64,000 nucleotides of DNA from Riptortus pedestris (GCA_019009955.1 JADPXZ010000008.1:372001-436000); one strand, 5' to 3'. Numbered from the stretch's first letter, positions 22,701-33,242 are shown. Notes: generated from the letters alone by a model not told the origin. A program made the numbers and translations.

Positions 22701-23111
22701 GTGAATACATTTTTCTGTACAAGTAATATAAAATTCAAGGAATATATCACGCTAGTTATTGTGTATTGCATTATTTCAATGACTTACAAACTAAAATTTG
22801 TATAGAACGTAAACTAGGTGTGATAAAAATTTTTTTTCAGTACGTTTGAAATAAATTTAATATTCTTTTAGTGCATTCAATAGATTTTAATGAGATTTAT
22901 GGAAATTAAAGAGTTTTATAAAAAATTGCTAAGTTGGTTTTTTTTTATTTTTTACCGGCAGTTAAAATTTATTGAATTACAAATAAAATGAGATTAAAAA
23001 TAAGTAATAATTATTAAGAGTGTGTAATAATGGTTGAAAAGGGTATAAGGTATAAGGGAGGAATTTTGTAGTTATCTCTCAGCTACCTGTAATTAATCTA
23101 AGGTGACTCAC
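19777..23111. other. Repeat-poor island, possibly intronic
   Basis: This is the longest stretch without the abundant repeat families. It is AT-rich, with homopolymer runs (A16 near 20777, T-runs) and no frame that I recognise as an exon. If the exon at 23112-23196 is real, this DNA lies downstream of it on the minus strand and would be its first intron, at least in part. Confidence 0.45.
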
Positions 23112-23196
23112 CTTGAAATGCGGCTTCGAATTGTGTTTTGTCGACTATATTGGCTGTAGCAAGGGCGGCAAATATGCCGAGTAGGAGGAGCCGCAT
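23112..23196 (-). CDS. Candidate first coding exon of a secreted protein
   Basis: The ATG at 23196-23194 has a favourable context (GCCGAGCC before ATG). Twenty-eight codons read MRLLLLGIFAALATAN then IVDKTQFEAAFQ. The first 15 residues have a basic start, a hydrophobic core (LLLLGIFAALA) and a small-residue cleavage site (ATA), a standard signal peptide. The frame reaches CAAG followed by GTGAGT at 23111, a near-perfect 5' splice donor, leaving a phase-1 exon. I do not recognise the mature protein from its first 13 residues. No second exon was identified; it would lie at lower coordinates. The GC content and CpG-rich leader differ sharply from the surroundings, which supports a host gene. The same DNA in the plus frame gives a proline-rich ORF, which I regard as a shadow. 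Confidence 0.6.
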
Positions 23197-23400
23197 GGCT
23201 CGGCTGTGTGTGTGAGCTGTCGACAGTTGGCTAGTTGCCCTGAGAGTGGCAAGCTGTCGAATGAGGCAAGCGAACAAGGCGGGGGGCCGCCAGTGACTGG
23301 CCCTATCGAACGCCCCCTCCCCTATCCGTCCACCCCCCACCAACCCCCACCCTCTACAACCCCCTCACCCTCTCTCTCTCTACCCGCTCCTACAATAATA
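23197..23400 (-). promoter_or_regulatory. Putative 5' UTR and promoter-proximal region
   Basis: About 200 bp that is unusually GC-rich for this window, with GAGAGAGAGAG on the minus strand (about 23371-23380), GGGGGTT/GGGTGG runs, and a leader containing CAACTGTCGACAGCTCACAC just before the ATG. GA-repeats are common in arthropod promoters. No clear TATA box is visible. The role is inferred from position upstream of the candidate exon. Confidence 0.4.
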
Positions 23401-23511
23401 TAGGCATTTCCACTCCTCCGCTTTATCTCGGAATAATTGTCAGCAGTGAGTAGTACTTACGGCTCAAAGTAAAAGCACTTCCTCTCCCTCTACAGATCCT
23501 AAAACCTCTTT
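23391..23511 (+). repeat. Local duplication upstream of the candidate gene, copy 1
   Basis: The block starting CTACAATAATATAGGC and including TAAAAGCACTTCC and CCCTCTACAG recurs at 23776-23875. The second copy lacks about 15 bp present here (near GAATAATTGTCAGC). Confidence 0.7.
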
Positions 23512-23775
23512 TCGACAAAATATATGCCTTCCCTACCTTGTTTTTTTTTTTTTTTAAGCCACCGACTAAATAGCACCGATTACTCTATAGTAGACAACCC
23601 AAATCACAAGCGGCAATAGGTCCGTAACTATTTGCTTCCCTTATACGTTGAGGACTGACTATTAAAACACCGCCGTAATATAAAATTAGAATATTGATAA
23701 AACTCAGTGTCTAAGTTAAGCTTAAATGAAGCTCGTGAAAAATAACAAGTATTGCTGAATATGAATGTTCCAGTT

Positions 23776-23875
23776 CTACAATAATATGGGCACTTCCACT
23801 CCTCAGCTTTATCTCGTGAGTAGTACTTAGGGCTCGAAGTAAAAGCACTTCCTTTCCCTCTACAGGTCCTAAAAC
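23776..23875 (+). repeat. Local duplication upstream of the candidate gene, copy 2
   Basis: Matches 23391-23511 with a short deletion and a few substitutions. The two are about 380 bp apart in direct orientation. Confidence 0.7.
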
Positions 23876-24171
23876 TCCATTTCCAAAAACTATTTGACAT
23901 GAAAACTTCCGCCGTGTCAGAGCCTTCAGATTTTCATTTCCAAAGACTATTGGAGAAAATTGGGTTGCTGATCGCTCCTCGAATTTAAAGAATTGGTTTT
24001 GGAAATTCGCGTATTCAACTTAAATTGAAGTTGTCATACATAGCGCCACCACACAATCTGTTGCCACTGTTTATGCAACAACTACCTGAGGGGATCCTGG
24101 AGTCCAAAGGGCAGATGGAAGAACAGGCTGAGAAGAGATCCATTCTAGTCTGCATGTGTTATTCTGGTCCT
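23876..24171. other. No gene seen
   Basis: Unique-looking DNA containing a short duplicated CATTTCCAAA-ACTATT motif (about 23878 and 23936). Confidence 0.45.
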
Positions 24172-24299
24172 TTTTAGCAGATTTCCCTTAAGCGAAATCA
24201 GCTATTGAGGTTGTACTCATGACGCGATTTTCGAAATTTTTCTTCAAATGTCCATCGATCCTACCCAGGAGATGACGAAAATGAGGTCCGTTCAAAACA

Positions 24300-24343
<44 letters not shown>

Positions 24344-24830
24344 TTGTCTGTTACCGCTCTACCGGTCGCAATTTTGGTGTTATCGTTTCCATACTTGATA
24401 TATAATCGTTTTATACAAAAAGAAAGACCAAGTTCGTTAACGGCTGATATCGGACCAGTGGGAGGGGGGGGGGGGTTTAGAGGATTTCTAACATTCTTAA
24501 TATCTCCGTTATTATGCGTCGAATCAAAAAATTGTATAGAATCAATCTTATTGCAAATGTAATGTTCTATAAATCTTGCTATGAACATTTTTACATTATC
24601 ATGATTATTAACTGAGATATTTGCGTTATTTAGTTTTCAGTCTTCAGTAAAGCCCTATTCCTGCTCATCTCAAATTAACAATATTGTACAATGTTATGAA
24701 GCTCTTTATTTGAACCTTAAATACCAAATATTGTTTTCATCGAACTTTTAAGTTTCGAGATAATTGCAAATACGTGGTGCACGTGGGAAATCTGCTTAGT
24801 TAACGCAGCCCCTGCGTGACGGACTCTTTT
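24172..24830 (+). mobile_element. Family A element, complete (659 bp)
   Basis: A clean reference copy in forward orientation: TTTTAGCAGATTTCCC at 24172, CCATCGATCCTACCCAGG, (TA)n at 24300-24339, the GGTCGCAATTTTGG block, a G-run of about 12, TTGCAAATGTAATGTTC, and the tail GGGAAATCTGCT, ACGCAG-CCC-CTGCGT and GACGGACTCTTTT at 24830. Non-coding. Confidence 0.8.
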
Positions 24831-25370
24831 CTCAACATGATCATCTCTAGCATGAGCGAGTAGACTATAAGAACATTCAGGTGAGAGACTAGGATGAAGG
24901 GAGCAAGGGGAAAGCAAAAGACATCCGAGCATCATATTCCGCAGTATTTCACCAAGCAACCCTTTACATCAGATCCAGGCAAACTAACCATAAATGCCCT
25001 GCCACAGACCATTCCCTCTAAATCGTGTAAAAAAAATATGAAATATATCATTATTATAGTAACCAACCCGCTTGTTCATTTTAAAGGTCCTCCCGAAATT
25101 TAAATCTATAACCACAATCATGTTCACTGAGCCAGCACCCCATATAATTGCAATGCAGCTACCGGGTAATGCCGAAGGGTTGCAAAGACATCGCGTCTGA
25201 GTATCTCAATTTTCTCTTAAGGAATATTTGATAGCTGTTTAATGTGGTGAACAGGTTTTTATTGCTTTGACATGAACTCACAATCACAAACTGATATAAC
25301 TTAAACATAACATATTTACATTTGAATAAAACCAATAATATTTGAGCTTTTATTAACTTATTATATATAG
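24831..25370. other. No gene seen
   Basis: Unique-looking DNA; short open frames without recognisable content. Confidence 0.5.
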
Positions 25371-25762
25371 TTTGGTAACGATTAGACAAAAATTACATCC
25401 ACTAGAGTGTTAACAGACTATATATATATATATATGTATAAAATTGTCTATTGACACTCTAGCGGTTGCAATTTTTGTTTAATCGTTACCAAACTCGATA
25501 TCTAAATATTTTATGTAAAAATAAACGTCCAGTTCGTTAATGGCTGAAATGGGACAGGAGGGAGGGGGGCTTTCGGTGGAATTTTGTAAATTCAAAATAT
25601 CTTCGTTTTTACGCTTCGGATCGAAACATTGTATATGATCAATACTATTGGAAATGTACTGTTCTATAACTGATCTAATATACATGTTTTCACTAAATTG
25701 AATATTTTCATATTTTAGTTTCCGGCCATCAGTAAACCTACTCATGTCATATCAACAATTAG

Positions 25763-25764
<2 letters not shown>
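25371..25764. mobile_element. Inverted pair of family A fragments around a TA tract
   Basis: The segment 25371-25420 (reverse: GGTAACGATTAGAC, CTAGAGTGTTAACAGAC) and 25440-25750 (forward: GTCTATTGACACTCTAG, TAATCGTTACCAAACTCG) face each other across a short TA tract at 25421-25438. They form a hairpin of roughly 60-bp arms. Confidence 0.65.
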
Positions 25765-25814
<50 letters not shown>

Positions 25815-26300
25815 GTGTAGATGATTTTGACGAGGTTATATTATATAACGTGTCGTTGTTGTTTGTTGAGGTTTGTGGACAATGTTGGTTGACAGAAGTT
25901 TTAGTCTATGCCAATATTTCGAGAATTTTAATTTCTCTTCTTCATGGCAAGACTATAATTACTTAACTACTGTGGTACATTTGATATTGCACTTGTGATT
26001 ACTGTACCCCTTATGTAATAAAAAAGCAATTTCTTCGGACTTATTCTTTGGTGAACAGTGTTACTGTAATTCTTCCAAAATTGCATCGACACTCTTCTTC
26101 TGGTTTAAGTGTCATAATTGAAGAATACAATATGTACCCATCATGCCCGAGTATGTTCTTAAATCTAGGAACTTGGACTGCTTATCCAAATGTATAGTTA
26201 TTTCATCTCTCAAAATTTTGAAATAGCTCTCTAAGTTGTCACCATACACTTCTATTGGATGAGCATTGTTAAACTCCATTTCTTCGTTAAATGCGTTCTT
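25765..26300. other. (TA)n array, then possible Penelope-like 3' end
   Basis: A (TA)n array at 25765-25811. On the minus strand at about 25890-26010 is CCATGAAGAAGAGAAATT followed by CTCGAAATATTGG, resembling the GAAGAAG...CGAAAC-TTGG motif seen near Penelope-like element 3' ends. No protein is recognisable, so the call is weak. Confidence 0.3.
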
Positions 26301-26532
26301 TGAATGTCTTAATTATTAACCAAGATATTTACATTTTTAACATTTTCGGCCTTCAGTAATGCCCTACTCTTATTCATGTCATATTAAGAGTAAGCTGTTA
26401 TAATATGAAGCACTTTATTTGACGCGTAAATACCAAATATTGTTCTCATTGAACTTTTACTTTTTGAGATAAATTGCAAATATATGGCACATATGGGAAA
26501 TCTGCTTAGTTACGCAGCCCCGTGTGTCGGAC
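26301..26532 (+). mobile_element. Family A 3' half
   Basis: Runs from the TTAATTATTAACCAAGATATT block to GGGAAATCTGCT, a shortened hairpin and GTCGGACTG at 26532, where the next family A copy begins directly. Confidence 0.7.
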
Positions 26533-26655
26533 TGTTAGCAGATTTGAGTGAAGGGAAATCAGCTATTGAGGTCGTACTCATGACGCGATTTTCGAAAAAT
26601 GTCTTCAAATGTCCTTCGATCCTACCCAGGAAATGACGAAAATGAGGTCCGTTCC

Positions 26656-26659
<4 letters not shown>

Positions 26660-26711
<52 letters not shown>

Positions 26712-26732
26712 AGTATGTGTGGGTGTGTGCGC

Positions 26733-26785
<53 letters not shown>

Positions 26786-26791
26786 TGTGTG
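26660..26791. repeat. Compound (TA)n/(TG)n microsatellite
   Basis: A TA run passes through TATG, TGCG and then pure TG for about 50 bp. This is a stepwise motif change in the same position that other copies fill with pure TA. Confidence 0.9.
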
Positions 26792-27019
26792 TAAATTTGT
26801 CTGTTAACGCTCTAGCGGTCGCACTTTTTGTTTCGATAGTTACCAGAATCGATGTTTAATCGTTTTATGTAAAAAGTAAGATCAAGTGCGTTAATGTCTG
26901 AAGTGGGAGTGGGGGGGGGGAGGGTTAGAAGGGAGGATTTTCGAAAATTCGAAATATATCCCTCATTATACGTTGGATCAAAAAATAAAATAAAACCAAT
27001 CTTATTGCAATTGAAATGT

Positions 27020-27207
27020 TTGTTTGTTTATTATTATTTACGTCCACTTTATGCTGCAATGGCTAATCGGGATGAGTTATCTACAGGTCACCACCCTTTT
27101 CTAGCCAGGATGGGCCCAAGGAGTTTATTTAATGAGTCCTTCATTAAATAAATTTCTACTGCCCAGGGCGGGAATCGTGCCCGCCACTCTAAGTCTACCA
27201 GGCCAGA
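27020..27207 (-). mobile_element. tRNA-derived SINE, copy 3, 13-bp target duplication
   Basis: On the minus strand a B-box-like GGGCACGATTCCCGCC is followed by the shared body (CTGGCTAGAAAAGGGTGG, CCTGTAGATAACTC) and an ATAATAAACAAACAAAC tail. The direct repeat GCAATTGAAATGT lies at 27007-27019 and 27208-27220. The A-box part of the head is missing. The insertion splits a family A copy. Confidence 0.85.
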
Positions 27208-27767
27208 GCAATTGAAATGTACTATAAGTGTAGTTATAAACAGTTATGCTCTATATTGAATGTTTTCAGCCTTCAGCAAACCCCCACTTCTCCTCATGGG
27301 ACGTAAACAATACTCTGTTATAAAATAAACCTTATTATTCGAAGCTTAAATACCAAACACTTTTTTCAAGAGACCTTTATTATACGCGATACATGCAAAT
27401 ATATTGTGGTGCCCCCCCACCCGACTTAAGTTCTTGGACTACTAAAATTTGATTGATTGAGATGAAAATTATTCCGATTTATTAAAAATTACAGTACTAG
27501 ATACAGTAAATAGTTTTCAATGAAATTAATATATTATATTCTGATGTATTTCAGTAATTGTTTTTCTTTCCGGTGAGAGGTTAGCAGACCCGTTTGTTTA
27601 CAATTCAGACGCTTCTCGTCGGGAGTGGTAAGATTTCTTATTACCGCTTGTTTTTATTCACGGTTGTTTTGTGATACCAGTATGTAGATTTATCTATTGT
27701 TAAACATCAGAAGGGAAATCTGCTTAGGTTAAGCAGCTCCTGCGTGACGGACTTTGTTTTCTTTTAA

Positions 27768-28833
27768 CCTTCCGTCGGGCGCGTGATCTCTCAGATACAC
27801 AGTTTCTAGAAAAATATTTGCCACACCTCCTAGCATAGAGTGGTGGTGTAGTGCTTCGAGTTATGTGTTTTAGAGAACTCCCCCTCAAGGTATGTTGAGT
27901 CACTGTGTTTAACGGAGTCGTGAGTTTCACCTGTCAATAAATATTATCTCCTAGATACCACGCGCCCGATCTCGTAAGTTTTTTTGAAATCTGTATTTCA
28001 TAAATATGTACATCAATTAAGTTTCTCTTTATTAAATGGAATCATATAAACCCATTATTCTATTATTTTGCTCAAACATGAGCTTTCAAAAGAACTTGTA
28101 CAAGGATATATTGCACGACGCAGTGACAATAGTAGACGTTTACCAACCGAACTAAGGACGAAACTTGAAGACTACACAGACTCATAAGAGTACACTAGCT
28201 CATTGGACCATACATTGAACTCAAGTACAGAACAGCATAAAAAAAGGCCCTCCGCTACAACGAACAAAAGAAAATGATCTAACCAAGCAAAACTGAAAAT
28301 AAATGTAGGGTACTAATTACTGTTGTGAGATTTGCAAAAACAAAATTTGTTAACAACATAGTTCCATGCTTTGTCCTAATTGTAATGCAGCTCTGCAAAA
28401 GAAATAACAATTAAACTGGTATTTTTAAAATTTGTTGATGATTTTCATTAAGTCTTATCTAAAAGTGACTTCATGCTACTTATTTTTGATTGAAGTTATA
28501 TTTAGATAATTTTTTTATATTGTTCACAAATTGAAATGAAATATGTATAATTGAGGCATGTGCGTTTAAACAATACCTTTTGATATTTGTGTTTTTTAAT
28601 TATATTTTAAAAATGATCGTCCACCGTTTCTTTATATTATAATACTTGTCAATTTTAAAAATTATTTACTTATTTCAAACAAATACTTCCTCTTTTATGG
28701 TTTCTAATCACACGCTGAACATTTTAGTGCAAAATATAGATTAAAAAACTGTATTTCCGTAAAAACGGTTGAGGATGATCTGTGAGATACACGCGCCCGA
28801 TGGCGGAATATTCTTGACGCGCCCGACCGAGGG
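27768..28833 (+). mobile_element. piggyBac non-autonomous element, copy 2
   Basis: A complete 1,066-bp element. TTAA at 27764-27767 precedes the left end CCTTCCGTCGGGCGCGTG. The right end ACGCGCCCGACCGAGGG is followed by TTAA at 28834-28837. Ends beginning CCC/CCT and ending GGG with TTAA targets define the piggyBac superfamily. It keeps the cysteine-rich C-terminal remnant at about 28302-28406. Confidence 0.92.
28302..28406 (+). pseudogene. piggyBac cysteine-rich domain remnant, copy 2
   Basis: Same sequence as 18303-18410 but with a one-base deletion after AAATGTAGG and a TAA stop inside (ATTTGTTAACAACAT). Copy 3 shares the TAA, so the two derive from a common mutated source. Confidence 0.8.
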
Positions 28834-28837
28834 TTAA

Positions 28838-29187
28838 TAGTGGATTCTATTTCGCCCGTTAAAGGTAAGTAGGTGGACAAATATGTCTCCCTATATTTGA
28901 TGCTAGTTGTCCTTTTTTAGAGTTCATGGTGTAGAATGCGAATTTATCATTTTGTCCAAGAGGTCAGTAAAGAAGCTCGTTGTGGTAGTGATAGAGGAAT
29001 AAAATTGCTCGCTGAATGGATGTAGGGGGGCACATTGCTTTTATAGTTTCCTGTTGTCGGTCTCTCTTGTTCTCCCGGCCAACATGCATTCAATGATGAA
29101 TTCAAACACGATGCTTTGTTAGCTCGTGGTAACGTTCAGATGAGAGCAAGCTGCTTCTTGGAACACCGCGTACCCCGTATATTTCAG
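28838..29187. other. No gene seen
   Basis: Unique-looking sequence; no coding frame recognised. Confidence 0.45.
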
Positions 29188-29259
29188 CTGGTTTCCCTCA
29201 GGGAATATATGTATCGATACTACCTAGGAGATGGCGAAAATGAGGTCCGTTCAACATTT

Positions 29260-29324
<65 letters not shown>

Positions 29325-29879
29325 ATGTTTATTACAAAAATAATGAACGGTGTATATTAGGGTTCTTTTGGACTGCAAAATTAAACACACAGGCTTTAGA
29401 GTTTTTATCACTTGACAATTTATTTAACAATGCACTATACACTTGGTTAATTATTCTTTACTACTACCCACAGTATGCACTGATCTTGGCTGTTCTTCTT
29501 ATTGCTCAGTCCAATAAATCACGATCACTGAAGTTGACAAAAACCCGGGACTACACTATTCATTATATAAACAAGGCACAACACTGTGCTTCACATAAAA
29601 CACTTTGCCGCAATGAACTAAAAAGCACTGCTCACTAAAGCTGTACTGAACGCACTGTTATTCACTTGAAGAGAGCTGATAACAAACTATCTCTCGGGAC
29701 GAGCTGAGCCGCTTTTATACCCGGGCGGTAGACATCAAAGGGAAATTGTCTAGACAAGTCTAAATCCTCGACGGGTATTGCCGAGAATGGGCTAGACCAT
29801 CGGTCGGCTCCTTTCATCTACTTCGAACTTCTTAAATATGAGATTAACTCTGTTTAATTTTTCATGTACGTAGTTTTCG

Positions 29880-29939
<60 letters not shown>

Positions 29940-30240
29940 TTGTCTGTTATTGCTCTAGCAGTCGTAATTTTTCTTGTATCGTTACCAAACTCGACATTTA
30001 ATCGTTTTATGTAAAAAGAAAGATCAAGTTCGTTAATGGCTGAAATCGGTCTAGTCGAAGGGGGGGGGGGTTAGAGGGGGAGTGTTTCCGCTATCAGTAA
30101 CCCCCCCCTACTCAAACCATATACAGTAAGCTGTTATATTATGAAGCACATTATTTGAAGCCTAAATACCAAATATTGTTCTCCTTGAATTTTTACGTGA
30201 ATGTTAAGTGAATAAATACAAACATTAATGAGAAATATTT
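29188..30240 (+). mobile_element. Family A copy with a solo LTR inside its TA array
   Basis: A degenerate 5' block (GGTTTCCCTCAGGGAA, CTACCTAGGAGATGG) leads to (TA)n at 29266-29320. After the LTR the TA array resumes (29885-29936), followed by TTTGTCTGTTATTGCTC and the GTCGTAATTTTTC block. The 3' end is incomplete. Confidence 0.7.
29321..29884 (-). mobile_element. Solo LTR (Gypsy-like), copy 1
   Basis: A 564-bp unit bounded by TGTT...AACA, matching the unit at 58887-59490 in ends and many internal blocks (TTCTTTTGGA-TGCAAAATTAAACACACA). On the minus strand GTATAAAAGC (29720-29711) is a good TATA box and AATAAA (29424-29419) a polyadenylation signal in the right order for U3-R-U5. No internal retroviral-type genes lie between copies, so it is a solo LTR left by recombination. 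The insertion is in TA repeats, so the 4-5 bp duplication is ambiguous. Confidence 0.75.
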
Positions 30241-30938
30241 CAGTCAAATTTAAAACCACCCGACGAGAAGCGTCTGAATTGCAAACAAACGGGTCTGCTA
30301 ACCTCTCAACGGAAAGAAAAACAATTACTTAAATATATCAGAATATAATATATTAATTTTATAATAGTAATTCTCCAAGAACTTAAGACGGGTGGGGGGG
30401 GGGGTCGCCAGATTATATATGCTAATATCTCGTATAATAAAGGTCTCTTGAAAACAATATTTGGTATTTAATTTTGGCTATTTAAGATCGATGGAGATTT
30501 GAAGAAAATTTCGAAAATCGCAACATTAGGACGACCTCAATAGCTCATTTCCCTTAAGGGAAATCTGCCAAAATCGTTGGAAAGGTCAATCTGTTGAAAG
30601 GTTAACAATCGTTGGACCTGAAAATATGCCCAAGCTTCAAAAATTGATTTGAAGCAGCAAGTATTGACAATTTTCAAAGGGACAGCTATGAGCTCTTCGT
30701 TTTCACTGACGGTGTTTTAAACATGAAGTTATTTTCACGTAGCTTGTCAATTTCTATAATTAAATTTCATGAATAAAACCATTAATGCATTTCACACATA
30801 CTCTACGTCCGTGCAGCGATAATACAGTGTTTTATATTTTATTTACTTTCCTTCCTTGACTATTTAAATAATTCAGAATTTCGAAACTGCATTGAATGGA
30901 CTTGAAATTCAGAATTTTGTCTTCATTTTGATATTAAA
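30241..30938. other. Family A fragments, then unique sequence
   Basis: The segment 30241-30400 is a reverse long-tail family A piece (CAGACGCTTCTCG complement, GGGTCTGCTAACCTCTC). The segment 30410-30578 is a reverse 5' piece ending CCCTTAAGGGAAATCTGCC. No gene is seen in 30579-30938. Confidence 0.5.
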
Positions 30939-31094
30939 AAAGTCCGTCACGCAGGGGCTGCGTAAACTAAGCAGATTTCCCTCGTGAAGATTAATAACAG
31001 ATAAACCTACATACTGCTAACACAACACCACCGTGAATATTAAGTGACTAAATACAAACGGTAATAAGAAATCTTTCCCCTGCCGGCGTGAAGC

Positions 31095-31136
<42 letters not shown>

Positions 31137-31258
31137 GAACGGACCTCTTTTTCGTCATTTCCAGGGTAGGATCGATGGACATTTGAGGAAAATTTTCAAA
31201 ACTCGCGTCGAGAGTACGACCTCAATAGCTGATTTCCCTTAAGGAAAATCTGTTAACA
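30939..31258 (-). mobile_element. Short family A copy, both ends, internal deletion
   Basis: The reverse 3' end AAAGTCCGTCACGCAGGGGC starts at about 30939. After a small part of the long tail it jumps to (TA)n (31096-31131), the GAACGGACCTC block and the 5' end (CCCTTAAGGAAAATCTG). At 320 bp it keeps both termini and the array. Confidence 0.7.
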
Positions 31259-31299
31259 GAAATCTGATTCTTATTTTTGTTAAAATATTGTACGTTGTA

Positions 31300-32020
31300 C
31301 ACGCAATGAGTCCGACCTCAATATCTAATTTCCCGGAAGGGAGATCTGATAAAAAGTCCGTCACGCAGGGGCTGCGTAAAGTAAGCAGATTCCCCATGTG
31401 AAGTTTAGCAATAGAGAAATCTTCCTACTGGTAACACAACACCACCATAAGTAAATACAAACGGTAATGAGAAATCTTTCAGTTAATTTTAATAAACTCC
31501 CATCTGAAACGGCTTCTGAATTGTAAGAATAATTTATATTTTAATAACTCAAATTTTAGTAGTCCAAGAACTAAAGAAGCGGGGGGGGGGGTGGCGGATG
31601 AACAGAACATATTTGCATAAATCTCACAAAGTAACGAAGGTTAGGTAAGGTTAGAAACTATAGGTTAGGTTAGAAGCTTCCGCCAGAGCCGACTTACGAA
31701 AACGGCCGAACTAACCCGAACAACACACGACCACAGAATACATAAAAATGCATATATCTCGGCTAATATTCAAGAGAATAAGTGAATATAACAATATTTA
31801 TAGTAAATTTAATTTGCAATAAGATTGGTTCTATACAATTTTTCGATCCGATGCATAATAACGGAGATATTTCGAATTTTCGAAAATCCCCCTTCTAAAC
31901 CCCCTCCCTCTAATACGATTTCAGCCATTAACGAACTTGATCTGTCTTTTTGCATAAAACGGTTAAATATCGGGTTTCGTAACGATCAAACAAAAATTGC
32001 GACCGCTAGAGCGTTAACAG

Positions 32021-32077
<57 letters not shown>

Positions 32078-32204
32078 ATTTTGAACGGACCTCATTTTCG
32101 TCATCTCCTGGGTAGGATCGATGGACATTTGAAGAAATTTTTCGAAACTCGCGTCATGAGTACGACCTCAATAGCTGATTTCCCTGAAGGGAAATCTGCT
32201 AAAA
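31300..32204 (-). mobile_element. Family A, complete (31351-32204), with tandem partner end
   Basis: A complete 854-bp reverse copy: GTCCGTCACGCAGGGGCTGC at 31356, the long-tail blocks, GGTTAGGTAAGGTTAG units near 31641, (TA)n at 32025-32073, and the 5' palindrome (one change: CCCTGAAGGG) ending GCTAAAA at 32204. Immediately left, 31310-31350 is the 5' end of another reverse copy, so two elements are joined head to tail. Confidence 0.75.
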
Positions 32205-33242
32205 GGACCCCAAGGTTACCCAGACACAATCTACGAAAAGCGATACTTGTTTGGCCGTTAGCAAACTTGATATTTAAACGTTTTATGAAACACTAATGAT
32301 CAAGTTCGTTAATGGCTTAAATCTGACTGGGGGAGGAAACCTGAAAACTCCAAACACCACTTTCATTATGAATTGACAGATCGAAAAATCATATATACAA
32401 TCTGTATCTTCAGCACCCACTCAAACTGATGCGATTTTCACATTGTGTAACAGGTCTCAATTATCGTTTAATCGTTACCAATCTCGATATTTTGTTATTT
32501 TATGTAAAAAGAAAGATCAAGTTCGTTAACGGCTGAAATCGGACCAGGAGGAGAGGGGGGTTAGAGCGGGCCTTTCGAAATATCTCTGTTACTATACGTC
32601 GGATGGAAAAATTGTATAGAAATAATCTTATTGAAAATTTAATTTACTATAAATATTGTTCTATACATATTTTCCGTATAATGATCATTAACCGAGATAT
32701 TTGGATTTTATAGTTTTACGCTTTCAGTAAACCCCCCGCTCCTACTAGTATCATATTAATGATAAGCTGTTATATCATGAACCACTTCATTTCAAGGTTA
32801 AATACCAAATATTGTTATCAACAAGCTTTATTATACGAGATACAAACAAATACGTTCTGTTGACCCCCCCCCACTTCATTTGTTCTTGGATTACTAAAAT
32901 CTGAGTGATTGAGATAGAAATTATTCTGATTCATTTCAAATTACTCGAGCTATAGTAAATAGTCTTCAATAAAATTAAAATGTCATTCGGATATATTTCA
33001 TTAATTGTTCATCTTTCCGGTATAGAATAATACTATCTATTCAGCGCTGCGAAGTTGGCTGCCCTGTTTGTTGATCCGTTGTAGATATTATTAATTTGTA
33101 AATTGACTGAATGATTTCTTATGACCGTTTGTATTTCTTCACTTACCATTCCCGGTGGTGTTACCAGTATGTAGATTTATCTGTTGTAAAACTTCATCTG
33201 GGAAATCTGCTTAGTTTACGCAGCCCCTGCGTGACGGTCTTT
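32205..33242 (+). mobile_element. Family A, long-tail, rearranged
   Basis: The forward middle blocks are partly duplicated: two TTTAAACG/TTATTTTATG blocks near 32275 and 32490. The long tail follows and the end reads GGGAAATCTGCT, ACGCAG-CCC-CTGCGT and GACGGTCTTTTT at 33242. Confidence 0.65.

Larger units (their letters stand above)
26533..27755 (+). mobile_element. Family A, long-tail, carrying (TG)n and a SINE
   Basis: Starts TTAGCAGATTTGAG at 26533, head to tail with the previous copy. The central array is compound: (TA)n at 26660-26701, then TATG/TGCG units, then (TG)n to about 26791. After the G-run the SINE at 27020-27207 interrupts the TTATTGCAA block. The long-tail 3' section follows and ends with GGGAAATCTGCT, AGCAGCTCCTGCG and GACGGACTTTG at 27755. 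Confidence 0.75.

Noticed and set aside
23206..23403. Proline-rich plus-strand frame opposite the candidate exon
   Set aside because: Low-complexity C-rich leader read in frame; the minus strand has a signal peptide and splice donor, the plus strand has neither.
29231..29638. A 135-codon open frame
   Set aside because: It combines a TA array with the solo LTR at 29321-29884, and the LTR regulatory features lie on the opposite strand.
31641..31675. Telomeric TTAGG array
   Set aside because: Only a few imperfect units within a dispersed element; not an array.
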